Assembly (NCBI GenBank): GCA_026874595.1
Contig: CM049319.1
Location: forward strand, 39,875,473-39,939,472
Length of the DNA stretch: 64,000 nucleotides
DNA from: Sipunculus nudus
Lineage: Eukaryota; Annelida; Sipuncula; Golfingiida; Sipunculidae
Reading direction: 5' to 3'
In this document: positions 24,093-36,650 of the stretch, one piece after another
Layout of the letters: each line of letters begins with the position of its first letter
Numbering within the stretch: the stretch's first letter is position 1
Made by a program: the position numbers and the translations under genes
The notes under the pieces: generated by a model
What the model was told of the DNA's origin: nothing
Database searches by the model: none
Seen by the model: only the letters and a program-made list of their open reading frames with translations

Positions 24093-26709
24093 CCTTGTGC
24101 TTGGCTGCACTGACTGAACTCTTGACCTATATCTGGCTGCACTGAATGAATTCTTGATCTATTGCAAAATCTGAAACAGTTGGCAGTTTCTTAACCTATG
24201 TAAATATACAGACACAATCTTGGCCTGTTGGCAAATCTGTTTACACGTACTGAAAGACTTTGGCTAAAATGTTTTTTTTTCAAGCTGAAATATTCATAAA
24301 CTTTTTATCAAAATATCTAGAAAAATAAAAGGTCCAATAATTCTGCCAAAAATCATTCAAGGAAACTTGAACAAAGGCCACCTTAGAATAATTTTTGTGC
24401 AAAGTCACAGAAGTTATAATTGAAACAACAATTTTGTAGAAGAACAGTTTTGCAGTCCTCAGTTTGAGTTAGACATAATAATGGCCATAAGACCAACTTA
24501 AGTTTTTCTGATATGATTGAAAGAACTATGTCCTATGAAAATTCTTTTGAAAAATTGAATGATTCATCTTGACAGTTTCATCATAAACATTTGAAGCTGA
24601 AGAGGCTAAAATTATGAGGCTTTTGCCCATAAAAAAACGGTCAGTGTAGGTGGCACATCAAAATCTGCAACTTCAAATAGGAGTCATGTGACCAACGTTT
24701 GCACAATACTTGGTAATGCTAGCTTCTGTCATTTCTGAGATAACTATGTCAGTATGCTTACTTGGCCAAATGACCGTTCAAATTCATTTAACTCCACTAA
24801 AATTCATCAAATGCAAACCATTTGAACAAACTTGAGAGTGCTTGCCTCTGGGATCATTTCTGTAAAATATTGAACAATTTGGCTGGACCGTTTACAAGAA
24901 GACTTTTAAAGGTTTTTCAGCTTTTCCCCTATAAAATCTAAGTAAAAGCAGATAGCAAAAAAAATAAGCTAAATCCCACAACATTTGATATGTGATAGAT
25001 AATTGCATAAAATCTGGGGATGGTTGCTCCTGCAATTCCTGAGAAATTATGGGTTGATATACCGATGACCAATGACCCCCGTACAAAAAAAGGTCAATGC
25101 AGGTGGTGCCACCAATACCTGAATTTCATATATGACTCATGTGACCAACACTGGCATAAAATTTGGTGATGATAGCTCTGGCCTTTTCTGAGATTGTCAT
25201 TTTAGTATGCTTTTTTAAACAGATGACTAGGTTCAACTTCCTGTAATTTTGCCAACATTCACAGAACTTGAACCATTTGAACAAACTTGAGAGAGATGGT
25301 AAAAAAGATTATTCCTGTGAAATATTGAACAAATTGGCTTGACGGTTTCAGAGGGTTTTAAGCTTTTTCTCTATAAAATCTAAGAAAATGCAGATTTTTT
25401 CAGATGGCAAATTTTTTGCATTAAATTTCATGTTGCTAGCTCCAGTCGTTTTCGAAATAGTATGGGTTAACGTATACCTGTGATTGTAAACATTACCTGG
25501 CATGAGGAATATCTAAAATCATAAAACTACATTTTTTAAAAGTTTTTAAAAAACATTCTTGTCAATATTAACCAAAGATAACCTAAAATCTAAATGTCTG
25601 GAGGCATGATTTAACGGATGCTGATAAACTGGTTCCAGGCCAGATGTATCTGCTTCATACAGCTAACATATATGGTAAAATGACTCAATTCAATCTTTAT
25701 TATTCAGCCAAAATTCATTCTTTGGAACCATAAAGGACAATTATTATAAGAATTATTGAGGGATTATTCTTGTAAAATATTAAATAAATTGGCCTCAGTG
25801 GCATCAGTCAAAAAACGTTTTGCAGGTTTATAACTCATATGGGAAAATAAAGCAAAATGGCTAAGTTAAGCTTCCAATAACTTAGCCAAAAATCACTGAA
25901 CCAAAACCATTTGAACAAACTTGAATTATCAACATCTAAGGATAATTAATGTGTGAGATTTAAGAATTTGGCCCAGTGGTTTTTGAGAAGAAGATCTTTG
26001 TAGCAACTGAGCTAAAATGGGCTGTTATGGCATATGACTAAATTCAGCTTCCCATAACTCAGCCAAAAGTCACTGAACTGAGACCATTTGAACAAACCTC
26101 AGAAAGCATTACCCTAGGATCATTGCTGTGCGATATTAAACAATTTGGCCAAATGGTTTCAGAGAAGAAGTTTTTTGTAGCTGTCAGTATGATACGGGCA
26201 CTGATGACCCCCGTTCAAAAAAGGCCGATGCAGGTGGCGCCACCAATACCTGAATTTCAGACATGACTCATGTGACCAACATTGGCATAAAATTTGGTGC
26301 TGACAGCTCCAGCCGTTTCTAAGATCGTGATTTTAGTATGCTTTTTTTGACAGATGACTAAGTTCAACTAGCTTTAACTCGGCCAAAAATCACCGAACTT
26401 AAACCATTTGAACAAACTTTAGAGAGATTGTTCCAGGGATCATTTCTGTGAAATATTGGACAATTTGGCTGAACAGTTTCGGAGAAGAAGATTTTTAAAG
26501 TTTTTTTAGCGTTTTCTCTATAAAATCTAAGAAAATGCAGTTAGCCAAAAAATAAGCGAAATTCGGTAGAGTTTTTTAGATGATTAATTATTTGCAGAAA
26601 ATTTCTTAATGCTAACTCTTGCCATTTTCAGCATAGTATGGGTTAACGTACAGACGACGGACGACGGCCGACGGCACACCATCGCATAAGCTCACAGGTT
26701 CGCTAAAAA

Positions 26710-27123
26710 ATAGACAGACATACTGACAAAGTGACAAAAAATTGAGACCAAATGAATAAACCAGGGAAGGGAGAAAACCTAGAGAAAGAAATTGGGCTTG
26801 AGTTTGTGACAATAGGACTTATTTTGACAAAGTTATGACAAAAATTTAATTTTAATGTTTTACGATGACCTTGACCTTTGAACTTTATTGACCAAAAACA
26901 ATAAGCTTCAAGAACCTAAGGTTGTCAATCAACTGAGTAAGATTGAAAGAAATTGCTGCAAAATTGTGGCCAGAAAAAGGGAGACACACAAAAATCCAAA
27001 CAATGAAACAGACTAGACAACCAAAGATCTAGATGACTAAATTATCTTATTGAGAAGGTGTAGAGGAACAAAATGGGCTTTATTTTATGTAGATAAAATT
27101 AGTAAATTATTAGATATTGCCAA
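26710..27123. other. gene-free spacer between elements
   Basis: Contains short TAGACAGACATACTGAC and CGATGACCTTGACCTTTGAAC segments related to PAL cores. I see no ends and no gene. Confidence 0.5.
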
Positions 27124-27520
27124 ACAAGGGACCCACGGGTCACTGTGCTCACCTGAAGTTGACCTTGAAGGTAAAAATCTGAAATAATATCAGATGGAGA
27201 TAATGTCTGAGAGAAAGAGATAATACAGGCTATGGTTGGTTGATATGATTGGTTTGTATTCATGAGTAAGAAATTGTCGCAAATAATGTTTTGTGACCTG
27301 ACCATTTGTTTCCTGATGTTGAAACTGAAGCATGTACGTGATCAGTTTGTGAACATATGATCTGTACTATTGCCATGACCATTGGTTTGCTTTTTGATAA
27401 AATGTTAACAGTTCAGCAGTTAACACATTTGTTTAATTAGATCTATTTTTTATAATATACTATTAAATACTATAACTTTATAACGTCCCCAGTCCACAGG
27501 TGCAAGGACTTGATATGGTG

Positions 27521-27551
<31 letters not shown>

Positions 27552-27670
27552 GTGTGTTGTTGGGGGGGGGGGGATGGAATGTTGGGAGTTACAACATCTC
27601 TGTATATACATTCAGGATAATCACTATATTCAACAGTGCTTACAGTTCATCCCCAATTACTGAAAATTTA

Positions 27671-28133
27671 ACAAGGCCTACAGGCCCAATGGGAACCTGT
27701 GCAAAGTTTGGGAGTATGAATGGAGGTTTATTTTTAAAATTTAATATTGATCCTCTTTAAGTCCCGCATATCTACCTTAGTCATTATGAGTTTAGCCAAA
27801 TCAACTTTCAGACCTGCATGTTTCGGATAAGGACATTTTAAAACTAGAATGTATCAGTCAGGATATTTCGGATATGTTCTTTTTGCCAGGGTGGATTATT
27901 GGGACAGATAAACATACAATTCAGCAACATGGTTTCAGAGAAGAACATTTTAAAATTTTTTTAGCTTTTTCCCTATAAAATCTAAGAAAATGCTGTTAGA
28001 CAAGAATTAACAAAATCCAATAGAATTTTTTTGCAAAAAAATTGGTGATGCTAGCTCCTGCCCTTTTTAAGATAGCTATGACGCACGATGCACGACCCCA
28101 CACCATTGCATAAGCTCATAGATTCCCTAAAAA
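27671..28133 (+). mobile_element. short PAL-E copy
   Basis: The 5' end is ACAAGGCCTACAGGCCCAAT then GGGAACCTGTGC. The 3' end GCTCATAGATTCCCTAAAAA is diverged. The left core (GAGTATGAATGGAGGTTTAT) matches the PAL-E at 38582 rather than that at 13427, so PAL-E has at least two core types behind the same 5' end. Confidence 0.65.
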
Positions 28134-29012
28134 TGCAAAGTTTTTTCAAACAGTTGAAAGAAATGTCCACTTGTTTTAATCTAGGCATTCTGCATCTAGA
28201 CGATGTGTTGAGACGTCTAGACGATATGTCTAGACATCTAGAGGATGTGTCTTAAGACATCAGACAGTGCCAGGTCAGTTGCCATGTTGATGTCTGGACC
28301 TCATCTGGTTGAAATGTGGGACCTCTTGACTTGGCATGTTGAAACTTTACATGATGTCAAATCTGTTTTCAAACATTGAACGCCTTTTTCAATTGGCGAC
28401 CCAATCTATTCTTGTAAACTGGCAGAACCCTACCATAGAATAATTCTTGTAAAGTTCAAACCAATCAGCTTGACTCTTTCATCATAAAATCAATGTACAA
28501 GTCTAAAATTACATTTTTGCTCATAAAAAACAGATCAATGTAGGTTGCGCCACCAATACCTCAATTTATGTGGCAAACATTGGCATAAATGATAGCTCCA
28601 GCCATTTCTGAGATTTTAATTTTTGTGTGCTTTTTTGGACAGATGACAAGGTTCAACTTCCTGTAACTCGCCCAAAAATCATGGAACTTGAACCATTTGA
28701 ACAAACCTGAGAGAGATTGTTCTAGGGATTATTTCTGTGAAATATTGGACAATTTTACTGGACAGTTTAAGAGAAAAAGATTTTTTTAAAGCTTTTTCCC
28801 TATAAAATCTAAGTAAATGCAGTTAGCCAAAACATTAACAAAATCCAATAGAGGTTTTTAGATGACTGAATTTTGCATAAAGTTTGGTGATGCTAGCTCC
28901 AACTGTTTTTGAGGTAGTATGGGTTAATGTACAGATGACACACAGACACACAATGCACTGACGCACAACAGATGATGCCACACCATTGCATAAGCTCACA
29001 GGTTCACTAAAA
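28134..29012 (+). mobile_element. PAL-E 3' segment
   Basis: Collinear with 40004-40926: GTTTTTTCAAACAGTTGAAA, a TCTAGAC cluster (28189-28265), GATGTCTGGACC, GCGCCACCAATACCT and the end GCTCACAGGTTCACTAAAA. No separate 5' end is visible, so this may be part of the PAL-E that starts at 27671. Confidence 0.6.
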
Positions 29013-29584
29013 ATGGATAGACAGACTGGTTGACAAACAAGCTGATCACTTTATCTCCCAATCTACTGAGGCAGAAAAATAATGAACACATGTTTGCATA
29101 AGATCCTCATTTATTATTACAATTTTTTACTCAAGTTCGTAATTTTTATACATTCCCAATAAAACAAAAATATCTGAATATAAAAGTTGATTTATAATTA
29201 CAATTGCATCATCACATATTGCATTATCATATATTTTGTTAGATAAAGACACATTATCGATATAAATGTGTTTATATTTACCACAAAAATATATCTTTTA
29301 ATTTGCAAAACAATAAATATCTTGAAATAATACTTGATTTTAAATTGTGCCTTTATTTATACATAGTTTGGCTCATATATTATCAATTTATGCATACTGA
29401 TGGGTTTGTTATATTTTAATTTGCAAAAATCAATTAGCAGATAATTGATTTCTTTAAAACTGCTATACTACCACAACATTGTAATCTTTAGATTACCACT
29501 TGAATTACTATTTCAAGAAAAAAAATTGTATATTGGAGTGGAAACAGCATAACAATTAAGGAAAATACAGTGTACACAATAACA

Positions 29585-29787
29585 ATTAGATATTTCTTGG
29601 CACCGCAGGTGCCACAGTATCCCCAGACAATTAATCCCCTCCCCCTTTAAGAAAAAGCCCCCTATCTTCAGCAGCATATACCGACACTTTCCAAGAAGAC
29701 TATAGTTTCTAAGATTATATTGAGAAACAATATTTTTCACCAATATGATGAATCACATTTGAGAAAAGGGGATTAATTTATACTATA
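29585..29787 (+). mobile_element. PAL-C 5' fragment
   Basis: ATTAGATATTTCTTGGCACC-GCA-GGTGCC then CAGTATCCCCAGACAATTAA matches the PAL-C start at 9068. It breaks off after about 200 bp at a PAL-A start, the same arrangement as at 43472-43608. Confidence 0.75.
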
Positions 29788-31735
29788 ACAAGGGACCTAT
29801 GGGTCACGACGCTCAGCTGTTATATATGATAAAAAAATATTATTTAGAAATGAGGCACATGCTGGTTTTGTGTGGTAATAAATATAAGCTGTATTATGAG
29901 TTGTTGTTGTTTAGCTTATGTATGATTTTGATAGTACCTTTGGAGACAGGGAAGAGGATTGATTTCATTTATTTTATAAACAAATGGAGTACTATTGTCA
30001 CACAGATTTTGACTTGACCATATAACTTATAAGCAGAACATATAATATAAGAGTTTAACTATTTGTTAAAAAAAATTACAAATATTGTCCCAAATATAAT
30101 TTTTATTAAAAATAATAAGAGAATCATATGATTTTTTAAAATGAAATATAACTGATATGATTATTAAAATAATATTAAAGAATATATTTATGAATGCATT
30201 CATGAATACATTTTGAAAGTATTTGCACGAGTATTCATATACTTTCATTTTTACCTGAATTCCCATTCTTTATGCAAGAAATTTTATTATGGAGTACATA
30301 ATCATATTCGTATTTAAATACAATTATAAAGTATTCGCACCATGTCTGGTATTTATTCAGTTTTCACCAAACAATGATGTTGAGAATCCAGAATATACAA
30401 TATTCACACATTTAAATAATGATCATAAGTACCTGGTTTTATGGCTTATTATATTAAAAAATAACTGTAAAAAATTCATTTTGTACTAATTTCACATCAA
30501 TGTACACACTAGACACAGTAGGAATCTTGATTAATATTATCAACTGCATCTTTGTCTATCATTAATTTCCTTCATATGATCCCTAATGATTAGTAATGAA
30601 TAATATGATTTACTTCTTTATCATTAAAATTGAACTGAAAAATGCCATAGGTGACTGCATGGTGTTATTTGGAATATGTGACATTCTACCCATCGATACA
30701 AGATTCTTATATCATCAGTAACTGCAAGTTAATTTCCTGTTATTATAAACTGACAAATTCCTTTTCTATTTTTCTTTTATTTGTTATTAAAAACCAATAA
30801 AAATTTATTAATTTATTGTTTATTGTTATGTTGTTGGTTAAAACTACTAGATGAGTTGGGTTGGACACCTGGATCAACTGTGGCTTGCCATAAGCTGCCT
30901 GGATTCCGTGTATACCTCGCCTCAAGCGTGCATAATTTGATGAAAGGTCAACAAGGTCAACATACAGGTGACTCAAGAGGGGCTGGAGAGAGCAAAAGTC
31001 TGACAGGGTCTCATAAAAAACATTAATAAAAGCTACAATTTTTGGCCAATTTCTTTCAGCTCTCTAAACTAAAAAGCTGAAATCCTTATGTGTGCATGAT
31101 ATGAAAATTATATCAACAGTGCTCACAGGAAACAAACGTGCCATGGTCACAGTTGGGCAAAATTTAAGGTACTAATTTTATATTTATACTAATAACTTAT
31201 AAAATTTGAAAATTCAGAACTAATTTTGGGTATTCATTTGAATCTTGATTAAATAATGTTACATCCCTGACCAAAAAATCTCTAGCTTCAGCAATGCCCT
31301 TGTTAAGGGAGTAAATATATTTCTTGATTTTTTACAAAGTGCATTATGTTTGGGCCCATAACTTTTTTAAATTAAATAATACAGACATAATTTCTGGCAT
31401 GTTCATAGGAACTATATAGAGGAATATTTATGGTAAATATGAGGAAAAACAGAAGAGTGGTTTTGATATTAGGCAGTCCTGAAGTGTGAAAATAGGTTTT
31501 TAATAAAAAATTGAGGTTTTTCCTTAATTTCTCAAAGGTACGAAGTTGCAAGGACCCAGTTTTCGGCTTGGTAGGAGATCTTGGGGACATCTAACATTAT
31601 GCCGAATTTTGGATTCCTAGGTCTTACGGTTTCAAAACATGCCACATCTACGGACGGACAGAGGGACAGACGGACGGACGATGGACAATGGACCTCGACT
31701 ATAGCTCAGATGACTTATAGTCAGCTGAGCTAAAA
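29788..31735 (+). mobile_element. PAL-A long element, uninterrupted copy
   Basis: The 5' end is ACAAGGGACCTATGGGTCAC then GACGCTCAGCTG. The 3' end carries CGGACAGAGGGACAGACGGACGGACG, hairpin TAGCTCAGATGACT ... AGTCAGCTGAGCTA and AAAA. At about 1.95 kb it is the reference for the empty sites in the 6726-10826 copy. No coding potential is seen. Confidence 0.8.
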
Positions 31736-31885
31736 ATTGTAATGTAGGTGGCGCAACCTGTCTAGTTGACGAGATAACTCTCCAGGATGGATGTACATGC
31801 CAAATTGCAGATGAACACATTGAACAACTCCTAAAATATGTACATTTTCACCTTAAACAAATAAATGGATGGACAGCACATGAAA
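31736..31885. other. PAL-E core scrap
   Basis: ATGTAGGTGGCGCAACCTGT with CCAGGATGGATGTACATGCC resembles a unit of the PAL-E core at 38.9-39.8 kb. Nothing else is seen. Confidence 0.5.
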
Positions 31886-33053
31886 ACAAGTGACCCATGG
31901 GTCTTGACGCTCAGCTGACAGGGAAGAGATTTGTAAAAGGAAATTTTATCATCTGAATGGTAGTATATACCCATTCACCTGAAGCATCAAACAGATTAAC
32001 CAACAGGCCAAGATTGTATCTGTATTTATATATCTCAAAAATAGAGAAAAAATGTGTAAACTTTAAAAAAATACATGTGGCTCCACCAGTCTGCAGAAAC
32101 TAATAAAAACACATGGTCAATATCCATGCAAAGAATCATGGTGATCTCTGCATTAGTTGTTTAGATACTTCAGCTTTTGTATCAAATTTTCCATTTTTCT
32201 GAGGGTTAATGAGTCCTTTAGTTTGAAAGATATGGGTAACAGAGACCTAATATCAGGATTCCACAGACACTTTTCATGGGTCTACCTGCATGACAAGAAT
32301 GAAGTTTCTAGGTCCAGTTGTTACAATTTGTGCTACGTTAACAGATGACAGCATCCTTAAAGGTCTCAAAAATAGAGACAAAAATTCGAAAAATTGAATA
32401 AAATATAGGTGGCATCACCAGTCTACAGAAACTGATGAAACACTCCATAATCAATATCCATGCAAGGAATCATGGTGATCTCTGCATTAGTTGTTCAGAT
32501 ACTTCATCTTTTGTATCAAATTTTCCATTATTCTGAGGGATACTTCTGAGTCCTATAGCTTGAAGGATATGAGAAACAGAGACCTAATTTCAGGTTTCCA
32601 CAGACACTTATCATGGGCCTCCATGCATTACAAGAAGAAGAATCTATGTCAAGTTTTTACGATTTGTACCCTGTTGACAGATAACAACATCTTTAAAGTT
32701 CTCAAAAAATTGAGAAAGAATTCGTAAAAATTTGAAAAAAAATAAAGGTGGCGCACCCAGTCTGCAGAAACTGATGGAACACCTCATGATCAATATGTAT
32801 GCAAAAAAAAAAACATCAGTGTTGTAGTTATTGAAATACTGCAGTTTTTGTTCAGATTTTTCATTATTCTGGGGGGTATTTTGGAGCCATACAGCATAAA
32901 GGATATGGGTAACAGAGACTTAATTTTAGGTTTCAATGGAGACTTTTCATGGGTCTCCCTGTGTGTCAAGAATGAAGATTCTTGGTCAAGTTGTTATGAT
33001 TTGTACCCTGTTAACAGATGTTCATATCTTTAAAGGTCTCAAAAATTGAGAAA

Positions 33054-35228
33054 ACTAGATGTGTAGGAACGACACGAATGCCCCTGCCTGGGGCAAATTA
33101 GAAACATTAGTTAAATTTTGTAAAAATTTTTTAAGTTCAGGAGGTGTCATATGGTCAAAAGTAGGTCAACAAGGGCAAAATGCAAACTCGATCTATAACG
33201 GGTCATTATCAAGCAACACACCAAAAATCAGGCCAGTATCTGCAGGCATTGTGAAAAAAAGTCCATACGTGCATTTTCATAAAAATTTCTGTCTTTCATG
33301 AAATTTTCTATGTTCAGGATCTGTCATATGGTCAAAAATAAGTCAACTGGGACAAAACGCAAACTTGATCTGTAAGTGGTGCCATTATGCGCCAACAGAC
33401 CAAACATTAGGCTAGTAAGCATTGCATTGCAAAACTAGAATATTAGCAAAAGCTGATAATCAGTTATAAATTTAAATTGGAGAGGTATGTACCATGTTTC
33501 ATAACAATCCACCAAAATGCTTCCTGAGAAATAAGCTCCTAAGTTTTTTTCTATACTAAGCTCTGTGACCTTGAAAAGTAGGTCAAGATCACTCATCTTT
33601 GAACTTGACCAAAATTTTGTAAATATCATGCATTAGCACTGAAGAAATTAAGTTCCTGTGTTTAATACCTTTGGAGATATCCTGCACAAAAGGCCAAAAT
33701 TGTAAAATCTGATAAAAATTCATTAAAAAATCAGAAATTGTAGGTGGTGCCACCAAAATTGTGCAGCACGCACAGACCATCATTCCAAATGATCATAGTA
33801 AGTTTTGTGAAAATCCACACAATGGTTCCTGAGATATGAGCTTCTGAGTGTTTTTGTATAATCAGCCTTAAAACAAAGGAAAATAGGTCAAGGTCACCCA
33901 TCTTTACACTTGACCAAGATTTTGTTGATATACATCTTCACTGATGAAATAAAATTCCAACGGTGAATCCTTTTAGAGATATCCCGCTCACAAGCCCAAA
34001 ATTGAAAAATCCGATAAAAATTGATTAAAAAATCAGAAATTGCAGATGGCGCCACCAAAATTGTGCAGCACGTACAGACCATCAGTCCCAATGATCATAG
34101 TAAGTTCTGTGAAAATCCACACAATGGTTCCCGAGATATAAGCTTCTGAGTATTTTTCTATAATCAGCTCTAAAATGTAGAAAAATGGGTCAAGGTCACC
34201 CATCTTCGAACTTGACTGAGATTTTATCGATATACATCTTCACTGATGAAATAAAATTCCAACCATGAATCCTTTTAGAGAAATCCTGCTCACAAGGTAA
34301 AAATTAACAGATGCGGACGGACGGACGTCAGACAGACAGACAGACGGACGGACAGACGGACAGCTTGGGTGAAGACAATAGCCCATCAGCCTATGAGCTG
34401 AGGGCTTAAAAGGGCTGTACATGTACATTTGTCATGAAAATTTATATTTTTCATGAAATTTTCTAAGTTAAGGAGCCGTTAAATGGTCAAAAGTAGGTCA
34501 ACTGGGACGAAATGCGAACTCGATCTATATCTGGTCATTATCTACCTACACATCAAAAATCAGGCCAATATCTGAAAGCATTCTGAAAAAAGTCTGTACA
34601 TGTGTATTTGTCATGAAAATTTCTATTTTTCATGAAATTTTCTAAGTTTAGAAGGCGTAAAACAATCAAAAGTAGGTCAACCATGACGAAACGCGAACTC
34701 GATCTGTAACTGGTCATTATCTGTCCACACACCAAAAATCAGGCCAATATCTGCAGGCATTGCGAAAAAAAGTCCGTACATGTGTGTTTGTCATGAAAAT
34801 TTCTATTTTTTCATGAAATTTTCTAAGTTAAGGAGCCGTTAAATGGTCAAAAGTAGGTCAACTGGGACAAAACGCGAACTCAATCTATATCTGGTCATTA
34901 TCTACCTACACACCAAAAATCAGGCCAATATCTGAAAGCATTCTGAAAAAAGTCTGTACATGTGTATTTGTCATGAAAATTTCTATTTTTCATGAAATTT
35001 TCTAAGTTTAGGTGCCGTAAAACAGTCAAAATTAGGTCAACTAGGACGAAATGCGAACTCAATCTGTAACTGGTCATTATCTGTCAACACACCAAAAATC
35101 AGGCCAATATCTGCAGGCATTGCGAAAAAAAGTTCGTACAACTGTTTGATTTCGGAATGACGGAATGACGGAAGGACGGACATGGGTAAAACTATATGCC
35201 CAGGCCACTTTGTGGTGGGGGCATAAAA
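33054..35228 (+). mobile_element. PAL-B element, middle shell of the nest
   Basis: Begins ACTAGATGTGTAGGAACGAC and ends TGCCCAGGCCACTTTGTGGT then GGGGGCATAAAA. It has six or more tandem units, with PAL-D inserted between a GCATTGCA... and a ...GGGCTGTACATGTACATTTG half-unit. Without PAL-D it is about 1.2 kb. Both ends match the copy at 7467-8466. Confidence 0.85.
33434..34411 (+). mobile_element. PAL-D element, innermost shell
   Basis: Starts ACTAGAATATTAGCAAAAGC. The core has three units of about 302 bp (GGTGGTGCCACCAAAATTGT, CATAGTAAGTTTTGTGAAAA, GGTCAAGGTCACCCATCTT). Then come a long GACGGACGGACGTCAGACAG microsatellite and a hairpin TAGCCCATCAGC-CTATGA-GCTGAGGGCTTA with AAAA. The 978-bp length is close to PAL-B and PAL-C. 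The 5' complement to the 3' stem is weak here. Confidence 0.75.
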
Positions 35229-36650
35229 ATTCGTAAAAACACCCAAACAAATACAGATGGTGCCACCAGTCTGCAGAAACTGATGAAGCACTCAATGATC
35301 AATATCCATGCAAACAATTATGGTGATCTCTGCATTAGTTGTTAAGATACTTCAGCTTTTGTATCAAATTTTCCATTATTATGAGCTGTATTTTGGAGTG
35401 CCATAGCTCAAAGGATATGGGTTACAGAGACCTAATTTCAGGTTTCTATAAAGACTTTTCATGGGTCTCCCTGTGTGTCAAGAATGAAGATTCTAGGTCC
35501 AGTCATTAGGATTTGTACCCTGTTGACAGATATCTACATCCTTAAAGGTATAAAAAAATAGAGAAAAAAATTCGTAAAAAATCGTAAAATAAAGGTGGTG
35601 CCACCAGTCTGCAGGAACTGATGGAACATCTCATGTTCAATATGTATGCCAAAAATCATGACCATCAGTGTTGTAGTCATTGGATGTTGCAGTTTTTTTT
35701 ATCATATTTTCCATTATTCTGGGGGGGGGGGGGGGGTAATTGGGAGCCCCACAGCTCAAAGGATATGGGTAACAGAGACCTTATTTCTGGTTTCCATGGA
35801 GACTTTTCATAGGACTCTCACTGTGTCAAGAATGAAGATTCTCGGTCCAGTCTTTACGATTTGTGCCCTGTTAACAGATGTTCATATTTTTAAAGGTCTC
35901 AAAAATAGAGAAAAAAATTCGTAAAAAATTGAAAAATACAGGTGGCGCCTTAAGTCTGCAGAAACTGATGAAACATCTCATGATCAATATGTGTGCAAAA
36001 AATCATGACCATCAGTGATGTAGTTAATGAGATATTGAAGTTTTTGTATGAAAATTTTGACTATTCTGAGGGGGTACTTTGGGGCCCCTTAACTTGAAGG
36101 ATATGTGTAACAGAGACTTAATTTCTGGTTTCCATGGAGACTTTTCATAGGTCTCTCAGTGTGTCAAGAATGAAGATTCTAGGTCCAGTCTTAACGATTA
36201 GTGCCCTGTAAACAGATGTTCACATTTTTAAAGGTCTCAAAAATAGAGAAAAAAATTCGTAAAAAATCGTAAAATAAAGGTGGTGCCACCAGTCTGCAGG
36301 AACTGATGGAACATCTCATGTTCAATATGTATGCCAAAAATCATGACCATCAGTGGTGTAGTTAATGAGATATTGAAGTTTTTGTATGAAATTTTTGACT
36401 ATTCTGGGGGGTACTTTGGGGCCCCATAGCTCGAAGGATATGGGTAACAGAGACCTCATTTCTGGTTTCCAAGGAGATTTTTCATGGACCTCTCAGAATG
36501 TCAAGTTACGAGTTTCTACATTCAGCGGTTAGGATTTGTGCCAGGTTAACGGATGGACGGACAGACGGACATACGGCAAGACAGACAGACGGACAACGGA
36601 AAAAGGGTGATCGCTATAGCTCAGATGACTTACAGTCAGCTGAGCTAAAA

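Larger units (their letters stand above)
22041..26709 (+). mobile_element. PAL-E element interrupted by PAL-A
   Basis: The 5' end is ACAAGGCCTACAGGCCTAAT and the 3' end CTCACAGGTTCGCTAAAAAA. PAL-A occupies 22217-23407; the flanks CTGGCATGGGTGCACAC and AATGATTGTAGCTAACACC are contiguous in the paralogue at 13580-13620. The interior parallels 13427-16563 for most of its length (AAAGATAACCTGAAATCTAA, AAGTCACTGAAC, GATGCAGGTGGCGCCACC). A GACGACGGACGACGGCCGAC run precedes the 3' end. Confidence 0.8.
27124..29584 (+). mobile_element. PAL-A copy hosting PAL-E, 3' half missing
   Basis: ACAAGGGACCCACGGGTCAC followed by GTTGACCTTGAAGGTAAAAA parallels 12846 onwards closely. PAL-E sequence begins at 27671, the same relative place as in the 12846 copy. 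After PAL-E the text resumes (TGGATAGACAGACTGGTTGAC) and matches 16564-17490 until a PAL-C fragment starts at 29585. A GT run and G-runs lie at 27522-27572. Confidence 0.7.
31886..36650 (+). mobile_element. PAL-A tandem-core element, outer shell of a triple nest
   Basis: The 5' end is ACAAGTGACCCATGGGTCTT then GACGCTCAGCTGAC. About seven units of about 330-345 bp follow (CCACCAGTCTGCAGAAACTG, GGATATGGGTAACAGAGACC, TTTAAAGGTCTCAAAAATAG). The 3' end has GGATGGACGGACAGACGG and the hairpin AGCTCAGATGACTTACAGTCAGCTGAGCT plus AAAA. PAL-B is inserted in a unit at 33054-35228; uninterrupted sister units at about 35900 and 36240 read GAGAAAAAAATTCGTAAAAA across that site. Confidence 0.85.
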
